A program made the translations under genes and the position numbers. The notes beneath the pieces are model-generated. The model was not told the DNA's origin. It did no database searches and saw nothing but the letters and a program-made list of their open reading frames with translations. DNA of 64,000 nucleotides from Agrypnia vestita (lineage: Eukaryota; Arthropoda; Insecta; Trichoptera; Phryganeidae), in contig JADDOH010011245.1 of the NCBI GenBank assembly GCA_016648135.1, positions 1 through 64,000 on the forward strand. The letters run 5' to 3'. Below, piece after piece: positions 53,863 to 64,000 of this stretch (its first letter is position 1; each line of letters opens with the position of its first letter).

Positions 53863-55086
53863 ATGAATCTTTCTGGACTGTGGACGTTCCTCGTGTTGGT
53901 GTTGACTGTGGCTATGGTGAGCCATTTTCATTTCATTTTATAATTTTAATTTAAGTTCCAATTAATGGTGCCACTATCAGTTTGTTATATTTATTTTAAT
54001 ATGCAAAAATCGCCTAATCTGTTAAAATCAGATTATATACCACTCAGAATCTTCAAGTTTGTGTTTACTGGGGTATTATGCCGTGTTGTTACGACCTTTC
54101 CATTGCAGGGTCCATCATCAGGGCTGATGTGTTGTTGTGAGTGTTGGTGTTGTGGTTAAGTATCGACTTGCAATACCGTGCCGAAGTCATGACGTGTGGT
54201 ATTGTGCTGTGTGTATGATTCTGGTAACCATAATGGTTACCAGAAGCGACAGATACAACGCGTCATAAGAACGAAGTCTGTTCGCCCTGAAAAACATACA
54301 GAACCTGAGTGAAAAGGCATCGCCTTTCTACCTTTTGTCGAAAGGTCGGAACAACACGGCATAGTACCCCAGTAATCACAAACTTGAAGTATATTCACAC
54401 AGTTTGTGTGGGTGCGGCTTTTAATATTATTAAATACCCGATACGTTCACTTATACAAGATATGTATATAATACTAATGTTTATGTATTACACATGATTT
54501 TTAAAGCTATTATTTCTGTTTTTGTACAATTTAAATGTTGGCATAAACTAATACAAGTGTACCGCTGACTTCCGTGAGATAAATAGTATTGTGTGTATTG
54601 CAGGGAGCCCTGAGCATGCACACTGGAGAACTGAAGGCTGGCCATGGACCAGGAGGACCAGGAGGACCTGGAGGGCCAGGACGCGGACCTCCCCCGACCA
54701 ACAGTAAGTGTTCTCCTCATTTTCACAATATGGTCATTAAGAGGCCCTGGTACACGATTTGCGTATTTGCTCTCGGGCGACCGAATTTAACGTAAACTTA
54801 TTAAATCATTTCAAAACCCATAGCTTAACAAGCTTTTAATCAATTTTATTATAATAGATCCACTCATTCTTAAAGCATTTCCTAAAAAAAATATGAATAA
54901 ATATATTGTTATAACTTCAAATAATTATAACCCCGAAACACTATTTTAGTTTTCGTGCAATAGAGTTATCTTTGGTACACTAAATCTCGTAATATTTTCA
55001 AATAAAGACACCATGCAGTCATCATAATCTCCACATTACACATGGTTTCATTACTCATTAACATTATTATTTCAGGTACCGGCTAA
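53863..55086 (+). CDS. Secreted Gly/Pro-rich peptide with GGP repeats (gene C)
   Basis: Exons 53863-53916, 54604-54703 and 55076-55086; phases 0 and 1. 54 residues. Signal peptide MNLSGLWTFLVLVLTVAM (one residue different from gene B). Exon 2: GALSMHTGELKAGHG, three GGP units, then GRGPPPTN; exon 3 gives Ser-Thr-Gly and stop. Compared with gene B it lacks 18 bp of exon 2, all in the repeat and its edge, and AAQ has become AGH. The introns have diverged far more than the exons and carry different transposons, which suggests the coding sequence is under constraint. Function unknown. Confidence 0.83.
54045..54395. mobile_element. Foldback MITE in intron 1 of gene C
   Basis: CTTCAAGTTTGTGTTTACTG (from 54051) pairs with CAGTAATCACAAACTTGAAG (to about 54390); GCCGTGTTGTTACGACCTTT with AAAGGTCGGAACAACACGGC. 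A perfect 13-bp hairpin TTCTGGTAACCAT / ATGGTTACCAGAA lies in the middle (54219-54245). Confidence 0.8.
54830..55020. repeat. Dispersed repeat shared with 2370-2580
   Basis: Second copy of the repeat with CTTAAAGCATTTC and AGAGTTATCTTTGG, in intron 2 of gene C. Confidence 0.55.
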
Positions 55087-55181
55087 ACCGACGTGGTCGC
55101 GGACTGTGCAGCTCTACAATGACTTTATCCTGATGGATTTTGGCAAATTTGTTATTTACTGTTTATTAAGATTTTTCTGAA

Positions 55182-55187
55182 AATAAA
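55182..55187 (+). terminator. Polyadenylation signal of gene C
   Basis: AATAAA about 96 bases after the stop, same context as gene B. Confidence 0.7.
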
Positions 55188-55439
55188 GTTATTGTTTAAT
55201 TTATTTATTTTATTTGTATTTATTTTAAATGTTCTTCCACCGAGCGAGGCAAACCCTTCAAGAGGGTTAAACCGAAAATATTTGGTCTATAGTTGGGTTC
55301 TAAACGCGGCAAATTCCATTTTAAAATTTATTTAATCGTAAAAACATTATTTATGTATACACATAATCTGAGTACCCAAAAATTTTGAAAATATATTTAA
55401 CGTAGGTTTTTGTCATTTTATTTGTCATGTATCAAAGCG

Positions 55440-55565
55440 AATGAACTTAAACGTCTGCGACTGTGGTATGAAAAATGGGACTAACTTGCTATTGTGGAAT
55501 GTGGCTCGAACCCGCGGTTACTGGATCACCAGTCAATCGCTAGACCAACATATTTTATTTACGCA
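55440..55565 (-). mobile_element. tRNA-derived SINE in duplication unit 2
   Basis: Box B complement GCTCGAACC at 55504-55512; allelic in position to 48957-49085. Confidence 0.7.
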
Positions 55566-55854
55566 CAAAAAATATTTATAATTCTAGCCTCACCGAGCCA
55601 TGGGTTATAAGGAGACGACCATACTTTGGTCCCATTCTCGATCATTGTTCATCCATGTTTTTATTGCAAAATTGAATTCATTAATTTCTAACCTGTCAAA
55701 CTTACAACGTCAAAATTAGCGGCATTACAATGTCATACAATAACTTTCAAGATACAGGAATACCAATATTGCTTATTTCAGAATATGGCCGAGTGGGTCA
55801 CGTTAAAAGTCGATAATATTTTCTCTGAGGTTTTGGTATTTTTGTCATTTTAAG

Positions 55855-56426
55855 TAGGGATGCATCCGATACCGATACCGATATATCGGAACCAGCGATA
55901 TTAATTTGCCGATACACCGATACATTTTGAATTTCGCACTACAGATAATCCATGTGTAAATGCGCCTCCATCATTATAAAAATTGTGCACAATTTATCTA
56001 CGCTCGAGGAATCCAGCGTTTCATAATTTCATTCATTTCACACAGAATACATGTCGCATCGATATTCTTACTATTCTCAAAAGTCAAAAGCCTATGCTAT
56101 ATGAAAATAGGACTAAATTGCTGTTGTACTGGAATAGAGCTCGAACCACCAATCACCAGATCACTAGGCGAGCGTCATGACCACTACACCAACTAGCTAC
56201 TCATATAATAATCTGAACGTAATTATAATTTTAAAAATTTCATTATAAAGTAAATATTCTAAATAAATATTATACAAGTAATTTCGTCTTTTTCTGATCT
56301 AAACCCACAACTTTTCACACCTTTGGAAATCTTTACTGTCCGCATCGGTATCGATATCGTCGATACTTTTTTATAAATATTGGTATCAGTATCGTATCGG
56401 CAAAAGTGCTTATCGATGCATCCCTA
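55855..56426. mobile_element. Non-autonomous hAT element, 572 bp, containing a SINE
   Basis: Perfect 8-bp duplication ATTTTAAG (55847-55854, 56427-56434); ends TAGGGATGCATCCGATACCG / CGATGCATCCCTA with repeated CGATAC/GTATCG subterminal motifs. A minus-strand tRNA-derived SINE (56085-56200, box B complement 56139-56147) sits inside. Confidence 0.92.
56085..56200 (-). mobile_element. tRNA-derived SINE inside the hAT element
   Basis: Head TTGGTGTAGTGGTCATGACG read leftwards from about 56193 and box B complement GCTCGAACC; closely related to the SINE at 41262-41365. Confidence 0.7.
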
Positions 56427-56439
56427 ATTTTAAGGGGAG

Positions 56440-58440
56440 CTGTTATGGAGTAGATGTGTTATCAAATCATGACGCTTTCCTAATATACCCATTCACAGAT
56501 GTGACACGAATAGTACCTGTGATAGCAAATACATGAATAACGAAGTCCCGCATGAAACATTGTTACAATTATTGCTGGAGATCTAAATATTAATACAATT
56601 ACTAGTTGTCACCACCAAGCACACCAATATTCATGTATGATGGCCGAACATGGACTATCACTAGTGATAAATAAAGCCACACGTCTAGGAAAACTTAGTG
56701 AAAACTGTTTGGACCACATGGATGACAGTATTCCCAAATATCAACTGAATTCATATAATTTTTTAAAGTGCCATAAAAGACAACTATGCTTACACTCCTT
56801 GACGTAAAAAAAAAACTTCTCAATCTAAAACACCTTAGGCCAGAATAAAAATAAAAACGACTGAACTAGAAGACACGAAGACAGAGAAGTGGGAACCAGT
56901 TTGGAGTTCAAATGACCCAAATAAAGCTTCAGAAGAATGTGTCAATACCTTAAAACAATATATGCAAAAAAATACACTCTATGAAAAGTCCATAGATTAC
57001 ATATAACTATTAAAAGTAATGCATAGAGAGATAAGTTGATGTTTAAAAAGGTAAGGAAAGACAAAGGTAACATCCTACTAATAAAATAATACGTGACATC
57101 AAACAGCAATACAATTCAACAAAACTAAATAATGCAGGAAATAATAACAAAGAAATTCGGAAAATCGAAAAAAAATCATTAAAAAAAGTCACAAATTCTA
57201 AGCCGGGATGTAAGTCCGCAATTCTGAACTTAATATAAATAATAAAATCATCACCTTAGAAAGTAAATAGTTATTTTTCAAAAGTGGGGAATGTACTGGC
57301 AGACAATATTTTAAAACGGCTTAATAAAACAACTAGCTATAGAAAACGAAAAACACTCCTTCTACATACGCCTCACAAATTTTAACGAAGTGAGTAAGTC
57401 CATAGATGAACTAAAATAACTTCACTTCAAACTAAAAGCAAGTCCATATATAAACTAAAATAACTGAGCTAATCCCACAGGAATTATATTATTAATCATT
57501 AAAACCATTAAAATAAAATAATAGACCATTCAAAATATACGTATATAAGAAGTTCTACCGATAACACACATTGTAAACACAAACAAAAGGTGGAATATTC
57601 CCCAATAATATGAAACAAGCTATAATAAGACCCATACCTATAAGCGGATGTCCCCTAGACATTAATAATTACAGACCTAGGTAAATCGCTTACAACCGTA
57701 TTTCAGAGCACCGAAATAATCATCAAGATGAGACTCATTTAATCATTAAAATGGAATTCTACCAAGAACTACATGCTTCAAAATTAGAGATTATTACTAA
57801 CATTAAATATAAAAAAAGTAAATACTAAAGTTCTCTATAACAAAAGCGAGACAACCGGTATTTCTCTCAAAACTGGCATCCATACACGTAACTGCCTCAA
57901 CCAATACAAGTGCGAAGAAATCAAGTGCATTGATAAGATTAAATTCTTCGGCATTTGGATTGATCACAATCTAAGATGGGATTCACATATAAAATAACTT
58001 GCTGCTCGATTTAGAAAATTAGTCTATATATGCAAAAACTTACGCAACATCCTAAATAAGGGGTCGTTGAAAATGGTGTACTTCGCCTTATGCCAATCAT
58101 TACTAGGCTATGGAATAATAGGATGCGGCAGTGCCACAATAAATAATCTTTATCAAAGTTCAGAAATCTATCATACGAATCATACCAAAAAAAAAACATT
58201 TTGTCACCTGATAAAGGTACTCTACTCAAAATTCACCGATTTTACTGTAGAATAGCAATTATTTTCTATCACAAAGACTCTTCTTTGCACCACACACCAA
58301 CACACCATTACACCGCTAGAACCACCTCACAAAATAAAATACACGCATTAAGACAAACAGTTTAAAAACGGTATAAATACATATGACAAATTAACTAAAT
58401 TAGAAACCAGATGTACATAAAATAGTAAAATGGAAACAAA
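56440..58440 (+). mobile_element. Degenerate LINE, nearly full-length relic
   Basis: Endonuclease piece GDLNINTITSCHHQAH and NKATRLGKLSENCLDHM (56580-56720), then many-stop RT pieces such as MKQAIIRPIPISGCPLDIN (57610s), and KMVYFALCQSLLGYGIIGCG (58067-58130). Similar lineage to the LINE at 46430-47640. Non-functional. Confidence 0.75.
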
Positions 58441-58451
58441 ATTATATTGAC

Positions 58452-59215
58452 AAATTAGCTGTTCGTACCTGGCGTAGCACTGGTTAAGGATTAAGTTGAA
58501 AATAAATGTGTGGAGGTAAAAAAAGTTTCGATTCGAACGGTATTGATTTGCATCGAAAATATATCAGGGGAGGGGAAAGGGTAAAAAGGGAGGAAGGAAA
58601 TGTCACCTACGTTACACGCCGGGTCCAAAAGAATAAGTTTGCAAATTTTGAGTCCGATACAGATTCAGTCGAACGGTACAGATTTGCATCTAAAATATAT
58701 CAAGGGGAGGGAAAGGGGTTAAATAATAGGGGGAAAATATCGCCTATTGTTACCCAACGAGTTCCAAAAAATAAGTTTCCAAATTTTGAGTCTGATCGGT
58801 CGAACGGTACGAAAATATTTCAGGGGAGGGGAAGGATTAAAATAATAGGGGAGAAATATCGCATATGTTACCCGCCAAGTCCATAAGAATAAATTTCCAA
58901 ATTTTGAGTCCGATCGGGTGTTGTTAAAAGTGTGTAACGGAAGTGTTTCCTAAAAGAATAGGGGGGAAATGTCGCCTATGTTGCAGTTGCCGGCAAACTT
59001 CATGAAATTTTTTGGCGTAGTGGGGGAATGGGTAGAAGACAAAATTTGTGTCTCTTTGGTGGAATGGTACATGCGCAAAACTTCCCCCCCACTACGCCGA
59101 AAAAAATCAAGATGTTTGCCGGCTACTGTGTTCGCCGGGTCCTAAAGCATAAGTATGCAATGTTTGAATCGAATCGGATAAACGGTATAGAATTATATAG
59201 AAAACAGACAGACAG
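58452..59215 (+). repeat. GTTCGTACC repeat family, copy with three internal units and a nested MITE
   Basis: After TTAGCTGTTCGTACCTGG come three units of roughly 130 bp, each with GAACGGTA, ATATCAGGGGAGGGGAA and CCAAATTTTGAGTC. The 145-bp MITE at 58984-59128 interrupts the last part; ends in CAGACAGACAGACAGG. Confidence 0.75.
58984..59128. mobile_element. 145-bp palindromic MITE (CAGTTGCCGGCAAAC), copy 2
   Basis: Nearly identical to 37692-37834, including ATGGTACATGCGCAAA in the centre. Flanks suggest a TGTT or shorter target duplication, not certain. Confidence 0.85.
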
Positions 59216-59234
59216 ACAGGGTTGGTTTGGTAAG

Positions 59235-59637
59235 TTACCTATTTATACCTATAAAACTCAATGTCTGTCTGTTCTCTATATAAATCTACACCGTTTATCC
59301 TATTCGATTGAAATTTTGCACACTTATGCATTAGGACCCGGCGGGTAACATAGGTGACATTTCCTCCCTATTATTTTACCCCTTCCCTTCCCCCTGATAT
59401 ATTATCGATGCAAATCTGTACCGTTTAACCGATCGGACTCAAAATTTGGAAACTAATTGTTTAGGACCCGGCGGGTAACATAGGTGACATTTTCTCCCTC
59501 CCTTTCTATCTTTTCCCCTCCCCTGATATATTTTCGATGCAAATCTATACCTTTCGAATCAAACCTTCGTTTCCCCCCACAACTTTATTTTCAACTTAAT
59601 CCTTAACCCGTGCAACGTCGGGTACGAACAGCTAGTT
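59235..59637 (-). repeat. GTTCGTACC repeat family, inverted copy
   Basis: Reads from ATACCTATAAAACTCAATG to CGGGTACGAACAGCTAG on the opposite strand to the neighbouring copy, with two internal units. Together the two copies form a large imperfect inverted repeat. Confidence 0.75.
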
Positions 59638-59639
59638 GA

Positions 59640-60140
59640 TTAAATAATTTAGTTTGCCATTTTGAAAAAAAAAATATGGAACCTAATGAATAAATTTTAA
59701 CCTAATACCTTTCCATACAAAAATATAATACAAAATGCAAGAGAAGCTATGAGAAAAATTGATGCATTTCGCTCGCATTTCTGGATAATCGCCCTTAAAT
59801 TATAAAAATTCATTTTTAAATCAAGTTTAACGGTACGATCCGATGAAATTTTAAAAATGTGTGAAAATATACTCCGACCTGGATGCTCGGATAACCTGAC
59901 CTCGCTACGTCAAATTTAAAATTTAAAAAAAACATTCCACATCGACGTATAATATATTTCGTTCAGAGCGTTTAAATTCGACTGCGATAATTTTTTAAGT
60001 AATAATTCTATAATTATATTGAACAACTAACACTGATTTAGGTACTTAAATCCTTCCGTTTCCAGCGGAAGTTACTTTTCAGTGTTGCGATAATAAGGCG
60101 TGACGTCAGTGGTCCAAGTTCGCGAATTGTGAGAATCGCG
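59640..60140. other. Region upstream of gene D
   Basis: AT-rich, no transposon ends or coding frame recognised. The last 100 bases become GC-richer towards the promoter. Confidence 0.4.
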
Positions 60141-60146
60141 GAATGG

Positions 60147-60185
60147 ATAAATAGCCGCTCGGCAACCGTAAAAGGCACCCTTGGC
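60147..60185 (+). promoter_or_regulatory. Possible TATA box of gene D
   Basis: ATAAATAG at 60147-60154, about 77 bases before the ATG; a start site near 60180 would fit. Upstream sequence is unlike that of genes A-C. Confidence 0.45.
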
Positions 60186-60223
60186 TTTCGGTGCTAGAAG
60201 AGTAAAGTGGAAGCGAGAACAAA

Positions 60224-62398
60224 ATGAAGTTTCTGGGATCATTTCTGCTGGTGTGGGCCGCCCTCCTGGTCGCCGCTGTGGTGAGAGATTTAGCTATTTA
60301 ACGCGCAAGTCCTGGTACATCACCAAATAATAAAATATATATTTTCGTCTCATACAACTGACGTAATCGCTACAGGAGAAAATAAAATATTATTATAGTA
60401 TAATTGCGCACCCCATGATTGTCAGAAAACAGCAACAGGTAGCGAAATATAATTGACTTTACATCAAACATACATAGCTAGACCGCATTCAAAAGAATGT
60501 CCGCAAAAAATATGTGTGTTGTTACGATGCAAAAAATGAACATAAAAAAGTTTTTCTAGTAAGTAAGTAATTTTTTTTAAACTAAAAAATATATATTTAT
60601 TTGGAATACCATACTGAGGCTTGTAATACGGGCTTGCCAGGCAACTTGCCCCCGCTTTCCTTCTTACCGGACAAAGCTAGGGAACGGTCTTTTGATTGTG
60701 GTCGACCTATAGTAATATATAAGAATAATCACTTAAAGTTTTTCATAACAATCTTTTTGCAAATAATCGCTTTAACTTCTAGTTTCAGTTTTTCAGTTTC
60801 AGTGCCTATAAATCGGCGTTTATTAGCTAAATAACTTTTATAACAGTTTGCATCAAAACATAATTAATGGTAAGAATATTTGCAGAGTTTAAGAATAAGA
60901 TAGCAACAAATACAATATGCATTTTTCGTATGCAGGCCTTAATCGTTACCTACCTCGCTAGGTACGTAAAAATAACTGTTCTGAGGTAAGTAGCCATTCC
61001 ATTCATTTAGACTTCATTTAAATATTTAATTTCATGGTTGCGTTATTAGAAGAATAAAAAGAAAAATAAAATAGAGTAAAGTAAAGTAAACTAGAGTAAA
61101 AAGAATATTCATATATGAACAAACAAAAAGTGTAAATAAATCAATTAATACCAAGGTAGATAGTATTATAACAAAAGTATAGACAGAGTAAGTGTCATTA
61201 ATGAGTGACTATGATCATCGGAGGACCTCTTTCAGGTGTCTTTTACCAATTTTAAAAATAATTATATTAATTCATTATTCAGTCCTCATTTCTCCACAAT
61301 ATGTTCTGCTACTATTACAAGTTTGATACTATTACACCGACTTGTGTCAAGTTTTGTAAAAAAAGTTTATACATACCTACCGAACAAAAAGCTAACCACA
61401 CGGCGAACTATCTTCGTAAACAGTGACGACAATCGGAATATCCAAGAAACTTTGATCTTTAACAAATGAAATGTAGGTACCTACCTACTCAATGTGAGTA
61501 GCCGACATTGTAAATAGAGAATTAATTAATCTAATAATAATCGTAACAATAAACTATGAAGTGATTTTATTCACGAATACGAATAAAACAAAAAAAAAAC
61601 AAGAATGCACAAGGAACCTGTGGCGAGTAAAATATGGTGCAACTTTCCAAACCACAGGACACAAAAACCAAGCTTCAAAAAAATTGTACGAACCCCAGAG
61701 ACACAAAGGTGATAGGTATAAGTTGTCCTACATAATCAACACGTTCAAATAATTTATTTTACCCAAACTTTGGTAGGACTAAATACTTAAAAAACTGCTT
61801 TGTAACTCGTTGCACATCAAAATATAATCTGTTAAACTCTACAAATAATCTACACATTTTGATTGACAATTTGCTTTTATTTGAAATAAAACTCTGTAAT
61901 CTCATTTATGATTATTGAAATAAATTTGATACTTCTTTAATTGAATCCCATTCCCTCCCTCTTCCCAACCCTCCCATTTTATGCATTATCATAATTTAAA
62001 TCTTTGAAATATTTATTATTTGTCACATATTCTATATCATTGTTTTTTACTTAGTTTTTCTTACCAGCTTCGAGGAAACTTCACTGGTCATACTAAACGA
62101 ATATTTTTTTGATATTATATAATTTTTTTATTACAGTGTACTGTATGTTTCCCAAAAATAAAATAAAATAAATTATTAAATGTTTAATTTTGTAATTAAG
62201 CAAGGCTATTTTTATTCTTAAAATAACCTTTCGAAAATATTTCTTGAAACGTACTGATTTATGTTTTCTAGATGAGCGTCCCCCTGGGAACGCACGGTGA
62301 GGGCGGTGGCAGCGGACACGTCCACACTGCCAAGTGCGGGCCTGGTGACAACTTCCCTAACGGCTTCCCCAACGGCTTCCCCAACGGCCCTCCGACAA
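60224..62398 (+). CDS. Secreted Gly-rich peptide with FPNG repeats (gene D), 3' exon not found
   Basis: Exon 1 60224-60280 encodes a signal peptide (MKFLGSFLLVWAALLVAAV), donor GTGAGA, phase 0. Exon 2 62272-62398 (acceptor TTTTCTAG, donor A|GTGAGT, phase 1) encodes MSVPLGTHGEGGGSGHVHTA, then KCGPGD and three FPNG-type repeats ending NGPPT. Exon lengths and both intron phases match genes A-C, and GPPT before the last junction parallels GPPPTN, so I treat it as a divergent member. It has one cysteine and several histidines. By analogy a tiny third exon is expected; none is convincing before 64000. The FPNG and Pro-rich style recalls silk-associated seroins, but the match is too weak to name it. 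Confidence 0.68.
60281..62271 (+). other. Intron 1 of gene D
   Basis: Holds a copy (60505-60690) of the repeat at 22650-22805 and otherwise AT-rich sequence with short uninformative frames. Confidence 0.55.
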
Positions 62399-62525
62399 GT
62401 GAGTTCCATCAACCTGCATGTAGTACTGCACATTGATCTGAAACCGACGTGCCCACCGGTTCTGACGTAAGAAATTCATGGCAGAATTATATCCCAAGCA
62501 ATAAATAGGACCTGAACTCGTTTTT

Positions 62526-63148
62526 AAACAATTAATGTATATTATGGATGTCTCACAGAGACGAAACTGTATTTTATTATTATTATGGTAAAGTAGGTAT
62601 AGAAGTCATTTATGGTGTATATCGGACTTACGACCGATCGTATGGTAGGCTTAAGTGATCACTTTACACATATGTAACGTTCGCCATTTCCACCATGATA
62701 GAATATACCATGTCTTACTAATTTTTGGAAGTTGTATATATTTGGATTATTTGACACACATCACGTATGTGTTGTAACACCCTATTATACCGGCCTGTGA
62801 CAGCCATTTTCCTTCCCCCTAAATCCCCACAGATGTCGCTAATTATTTTTGATATCGTTAATGTCGCTCAATGAGACTCCCACATTTGATTTTACGGAAT
62901 TTTTAAAGCAATATACTTTTTTCTGTGTAATGAAATTCTTTCCGAATTACTAACATTACACTAGGATACGCCAGAAATATTTATTTTTTCAATTTTTATT
63001 AAAATTCCTTTTTTACTAGTACTTTACCAGTATACGATCGGTCGTAAGTCCGATATACACCATAAATGACTTCCATACCTACTTTCCCATAATAATAATA
63101 AAATACAGTTTCGTCTCTGTGAGACATCCATAATATACATTAATTGAT
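62526..63148. mobile_element. Foldback element with 120-bp arms after gene D exon 2
   Basis: Arms 62526-62645 and 63028-63148 are nearly perfect inverted copies (TGTATATTATGGATGTCTCA / TGAGACATCCATAATATACA; CGGACTTACGACCGATCGTA / TACGATCGGTCGTAAGTCCG). Probably in intron 2. No coding capacity. Confidence 0.88.
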
Positions 63149-63149
63149 T

Positions 63150-64000
63150 AATGATGTCTCTGTGACAAGAAATCCAGTACTACCGTTCTGAAAGATTTGA
63201 ACAAACTTAAAAATATTCGTTTGTAAACGTTCGCCATAGGCAAAACTGCTTCCTTTCCTACTACTATACTTCAAATGTGTTCATGTACTTCATGTAAGTT
63301 AAAAGCCCGAGAATGGTCTCGGGTCGCAATTCTATTTTTGATATTGATGAAAATCCAAAATCAAAAACTCCTCCCGGTCGGGATGGCCAATATTTTTTTA
63401 TGGATGACCAGATATAGAAACTTTTCTGTAGCAGTTTACTTGACTTTCATTATTATATGCTACAGTTTATAAATGATACGTTATCCGATTATTTGATGGA
63501 AATTTGCAGCAGATAATATTATAATAAATAATTTGTATTATTTATCTACTTCCTACATAGTAATTTGTCAATGATTTGTGTCCCCATTTGAATGGATAAT
63601 TTTTCAGTATGACATCACACATTATTAAACTCTGCAAACCGTAAACCATCCATTTAATTGTGACTGTGATTCACGTACCGACATTTCAACTTGTTGACAG
63701 TACATTTATAGTTTATTATTTATAAGCTAAACTTAATAGGCAGAAAGGTATTTTGATCCGAGCATTGAGAAAAACCGAAAAGCCAATTTATAGTCAACTT
63801 TAAACATGCAAATCTGTATCACGAAAGATAAATTTAATGTCCAACATTGTTAAATTATTTCATTTAAAATAAAGATCCGGAGATTTCAGAGTAGACATTT
63901 GAGATTGAACCCGATCTTGCTACAGATTTAACTTTCCATACATGACATTTTTGTTAACAAATTGATAGCTAAAATCTTAACTATGAACGTTAAGGCTGAA
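63150..64000. other. Right edge, nothing recognised
   Basis: AT-rich sequence, presumably intron 2 of gene D. Several AGs could be acceptors but none gives a convincing short final exon. Confidence 0.35.

Larger units (their letters stand above)
50105..56434. repeat. Segmental duplication, unit 2 (holds the 53863 gene)
   Basis: See unit 1 for the matching segments. Unit 2 differs by the 2.95-kb composite insertion at 50791-53743 and a MITE at 54045-54395. It ends with a complete hAT element, whereas unit 1 has only the first 45 bp of it. Confidence 0.85.

Overview
The window looks like nuclear DNA of an insect, most likely a moth or butterfly. It is AT-rich, the genes are spliced with GT-AG introns, and most of the sequence is transposable elements: a cecropia-type mariner, hAT, Harbinger and Tigger elements, tRNA-derived SINEs and several non-LTR retrotransposons. 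Short GGTACCTACC-rich tracts of the kind common in Lepidoptera also occur. The order-level placement is inference; no rRNA, functional tRNA gene, operon or CRISPR array was seen.

Region 1 (1-13931, minus strand) is the 5' two-fifths or so of a citron-kinase (fly sticky) homologue. Eleven exons with matching phases give 712 continuous residues: N-terminal cap, complete AGC-type kinase domain, hydrophobic C-tail motif, a Gly/Ala/Glu linker and the start of a long coiled coil that runs off the left edge. The introns hold a nearly intact mariner, a LINE interrupted by a Harbinger MITE, a SINE, a Tigger inserted in another LINE, and several foldback MITEs.

Region 2 (13932-25300) is the kinase upstream region followed by a graveyard of DNA transposons and LINE fragments, with no gene I can support.

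Region 3 (25300-64000) carries four small plus-strand genes with one architecture: a TATA promoter, exon 1 encoding only a signal peptide (intron phase 0), exon 2 encoding a Gly/Pro-rich low-complexity repeat (intron phase 1), and a tiny exon 3. They start at 25403 (95 aa), 43392 (60 aa), 53863 (54 aa) and 60224 (third exon not found). Each has its own repeat: PPPEGGPRG, GGP, GGP and FPNG. The second and third genes sit in a tandem segmental duplication (about 41.4-49.9 kb and 50.1-56.4 kb) whose edges fall in transposon sequence. Inside it, several insertions can be dated relative to the duplication because the other copy keeps the empty site. I do not recognise the family; it is the best candidate for undescribed biology here.

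Between the first and second of these genes, on the minus strand, two in-phase exons (34133-34068 and 30885-30421) predict a 176-residue secreted protein with several dibasic sites, possibly a peptide precursor. Everything else recognisable in region 3 is transposon or repeat.
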